Assembly: GCF_001983105.1 (NCBI RefSeq) | Contig: NZ_MOMC01000014.1 | Location: 143,539 to 150,001, forward strand | Length of the DNA stretch: 6,463 nucleotides | Direction: 5' to 3' | Source of the DNA: Pseudofrankia asymbiotica | GTDB lineage: Bacteria > Actinomycetota > Actinomycetes > Frankiales > Frankiaceae | In this document: positions 4,812 through 6,463 of the stretch, piece by piece | Position numbering within the stretch: position 1 is the stretch's first letter | Layout of the letters: each line of letters begins with the position of its first letter | The notes under the pieces: generated by a model | The model's database searches: none | What the model was told of the DNA's origin: nothing | Seen by the model: the letters and a program-made list of their open reading frames with translations, nothing else | Position numbers and translations under genes: made by a program

Positions 4812-6227
4812 TCAGATCGCCTCGCCGATCCGGTGGACGCGCATCGTGTTGGTCATGCCGGCGACGCCCGGCGGAGTGCCCGCGACGACGACGACAAGCT
4901 CCCCCGGGCTGCACCGGCCGATCTTGAGCAGCGCCTCGTCGACCTGGCGGACCATCTCGTCCGTGCTGTTGGCGAACGGGACGACGAACGTCTCCACTCC
5001 CCACAGCAGCGCCATCTGGCTACGCACCGCCGGGATCGGCGTGAAGCCGAGCACCGGGACGTGCGACCGGTAGCGGGCGAGGCGACGGGCGGTGTCCCCG
5101 GACAGCGTGTGCGCGACCAGGTAACGCGCCCCGACCGCGGCCCCGACCTCGGCTGCCGCCTGGGCGATCGAGCCGCCGATGGTGCGCGGCGCGGTCCGCA
5201 GCGCCGGGATCCGGGACAGGTCGCTCTCGGCGGTCTCGATGATGCGGGCCATCGTCGCGACCGACTCGATCGGGTATGTGCCCACGCTGGTCTCGGCCGA
5301 CAGCATGATCGCGTCGGCGCCGTCCAGCACGGCGTTCGCGCAGTCGCTGGCCTCGGCCCTGGTCGGCCTGGGCGCGCTGATCATCGACTCGAGCACCTGG
5401 GTCGCCACGATCACCGGCTTGGCCCGCTCGCGGGCGGCGCTGACCACCCGCTTCTGGACCAGCGGCACGTCCTCGAGCGGAAGCTCGACGCCCAGGTCGC
5501 CGCGGGCGACCATCAGGGCGTCGAACGCCTCGACGATGCCGTCCAGCTCGGCGACGGCCTGCGGCTTCTCGATCTTGGCGATGACCGGGACCCGAATCCC
5601 GACCTCGTCCATGATCGCGCGGACCTTGCTGGCGTCCGCCGCCGAGCGGACGAACGACAGCGCGATCATGTCGGCGCCCAGCTCGAGGGCGAAGCGCAGG
5701 TCCTCCTCGTCCTTCTCGGTCAGCGCGGGGACGGTGAGCGCCGCGCTCGGGATGTTCATCCCCTTGTTGTTGCTGACCGGACCGCCGATGACGACGGTGG
5801 TGTGGACGTCGGTGTCGGTGACGCCGTCGATCGCCAGTGCCAGTCGGCCGTCGTCGACCAGGATGCGGTCGCCCGCCTTGACGTCGCCGGGCAGGCCCGA
5901 GTACGTCGTGCCGACCTGGTGCTGGTCACCCTCGACGTCGCGGACGGTGATCGTGAACTGCTCGCCGGGGACCAGGGTGACGCCGCCGGCGGCGAACTTC
6001 CCCAGCCGGATCTTCGGGCCCTGCAGGTCGGCGAGGATGCCGACGGCGCGCCCGGCCGCGTCGCTGGCCTCACGGACCCGCGCGTAGACAGCCGCGTGTT
6101 GCGCGTGGCTGCCGTGGGAGAAGTTAAGCCTCGCGATGTCCATTCCGGCATCGACGAGGGCGCGCACCCGCTCTGGGGAGTTGGTGGCCGGTCCCAACGT
6201 ACAGACAATCTTGGCTCTTCGTGGCAC
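4812..6227 (-). CDS. pyk: Pyruvate kinase
   Basis: This cytoplasmic enzyme catalyses the last step of glycolysis, moving phosphate from phosphoenolpyruvate to ADP. The 471 residues from the GTG at 6227 match the usual bacterial length; Mycobacterium tuberculosis PykA is about 472. RRAKIVCTLGPAT opens the barrel domain, and RLNFSHG at 33-39 carries the substrate-binding Arg, Asn and Ser. DLQGPKIRLG (67-76) leads into the B domain (about 68-166). VIAKIEKPQ holds the catalytic Lys218 and metal ligand Glu220, ARGDLGVE holds metal ligand Asp244, and VIVATQ holds Thr276. The C-terminal effector-type domain runs from about 350 and ends HRIGEAI. No disruption is seen. Lys72 in place of the Glu of potassium-dependent enzymes predicts potassium independence. 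An in-frame ATG at 6254 would add nine residues and is the alternative start; it has no clear ribosome-binding site. No neighbour is close enough for an obvious operon. Confidence 0.97.
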   Translation of the reverse strand: MPRRAKIVCTLGPATNSPERVRALVDAGMDIARLNFSHGSHAQHAAVYARVREASDAAGRAVGILADLQGPKIRLGKFAAGGVTLVPGEQFTITVRDVEGDQHQVGTTYSGLPGDVKAGDRILVDDGRLALAIDGVTDTDVHTTVVIGGPVSNNKGMNIPSAALTVPALTEKDEEDLRFALELGADMIALSFVRSAADASKVRAIMDEVGIRVPVIAKIEKPQAVAELDGIVEAFDALMVARGDLGVELPLEDVPLVQKRVVSAARERAKPVIVATQVLESMISAPRPTRAEASDCANAVLDGADAIMLSAETSVGTYPIESVATMARIIETAESDLSRIPALRTAPRTIGGSIAQAAAEVGAAVGARYLVAHTLSGDTARRLARYRSHVPVLGFTPIPAVRSQMALLWGVETFVVPFANSTDEMVRQVDEALLKIGRCSPGELVVVVAGTPPGVAGMTNTMRVHRIGEAI

Positions 6228-6234
6228 GAGTTCC

Positions 6235-6263
6235 AGCCTAGAAATGATCGTCATTGATGTGGA
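6235..6263 (-). promoter_or_regulatory. Candidate pyk promoter for a leaderless transcript
   Basis: On the minus strand TAGGCT (6235-6240) matches the TANNNT -10 pattern and lies exactly 7 bases before the GTG at 6227, as expected when transcription begins at the start codon. TCCACA (6258-6263), four of six matches to TTGACA, sits 17 bases upstream. No convincing Shine-Dalgarno sequence precedes either possible start, which agrees with leaderless translation, common in actinobacteria. If correct, the upstream ATG at 6254 cannot be used from this promoter. Confidence 0.45.
6243..6255. promoter_or_regulatory. Short inverted repeat in the pyk promoter spacer, possible operator
   Basis: AATGA-TCG-TCATT is a perfect 5-bp inverted repeat lying between the proposed -35 and -10 boxes of pyk. 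It stands out as an AT-richer island in a GC-rich context. A regulator bound here would block polymerase. The cognate factor cannot be named, and the arms are short enough to be chance. Confidence 0.3.
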
Positions 6264-6463
6264 CGCCGGCCCACCATGTTGTGCCGGCGCGTCGTGCTTC
6301 ACCCGCCACCTTCGGCGGACAGTCCCGCAGTAACCGTACATGCCGTAACCAGTGCAGCGTGGCGCGCGACGGCGTACCGTCAAGTCACCGGCATCCGCCG
6401 GCGCTTCACTGTGCATCTCGGCGCCCACGGCCGTTCAAGGTAACGCATCGTCGCGCGACCTCC
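6264..6463. other. Upstream region of pyk, no supported gene
   Basis: I see no credible protein frame on either strand. The pyk frame stays open through here (to 6428), but the encoded sequence (Cys/Arg/Tyr-rich) is unlike the family N-terminus. The region holds a GTAACC direct repeat at 6330-6335 and 6345-6350, a GACGG-CGTA-CCGTC palindrome at 6369-6382, and a 22-codon minus-strand micro-ORF at 6380-6448 preceded by GGAGG. These may be regulatory or leftovers of an upstream gene. Confidence 0.35.

Noticed and set aside
2886..6257. A 1123-codon plus-strand open frame antisense to pyk and much of the 862-residue gene.
   Set aside because: It lies across an unambiguous pyruvate kinase on the other strand. 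Its sequence is Asp/Arg/Gly-rich without any family motif, as expected when the antisense frame of GC-rich codons lacks stops.
6228..6428. N-terminal extension of pyruvate kinase up to 6428.
   Set aside because: The extra 67 residues do not resemble any pyruvate kinase N-terminus, and the GTG at 6227 gives the family's usual length.
1..6463. CRISPR array, tRNA or rRNA genes, insertion sequences or attachment sites.
   Set aside because: I found no regularly spaced repeats with unique spacers, no tRNA-like cloverleaf or rRNA sequence, and no transposase frame with terminal repeats.

Overview
The window is very G+C-rich, with G or C at most third codon positions and several GTG starts. This points to a high-GC actinomycete. 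The LuxR-type fragment and the pyruvate kinase resemble sequences I associate with Frankia/Parafrankia-like Frankiales, but that placement is a recollection, not a measurement.

Layout, left to right. (1) Positions 1-333, plus strand: the 3' end of a LuxR-type (NarL/FixJ-like) DNA-binding regulator whose start lies outside the window. (2) 334-640: a convergent intergenic gap with two GC hairpins, the larger a perfect 14-bp stem. (3) 641-1732, minus strand: a 363-residue protein with a disordered Ala/Pro/Gly-rich front, four membrane segments and a short Arg/Trp-rich tail. A perfect 20-bp inverted repeat lies inside its 3' coding end. (4) 1733-1981: a gap with weak promoter-like and hairpin signals. 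(5) 1982-4570, minus: an 862-residue protein with about 685 residues of low-complexity Pro/Ala/Gly/Ser sequence and a C-terminal four-helix membrane domain that aligns by eye with the 363-residue protein. (6) 4571-4811: a gap with a -10-like box, a small hairpin and a candidate pyk terminator. (7) 4812-6227, minus: a complete pyruvate kinase. (8) 6228-6463: its upstream region, with a promoter-like pair placed for a leaderless GTG start and a short inverted repeat in the promoter spacer.

The three minus-strand genes run pyk -> 862-residue protein -> 363-residue protein, but gaps of about 240-250 bases suggest separate transcription units. Pyruvate kinase is ordinary central metabolism. The unusual part is the pair of neighbouring four-helix membrane proteins that look like paralogues with very different disordered N-termini; I cannot assign them a function. 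Most other long open frames here, including a 1123-codon one antisense to pyk and the 862-residue gene, are GC-driven shadows.
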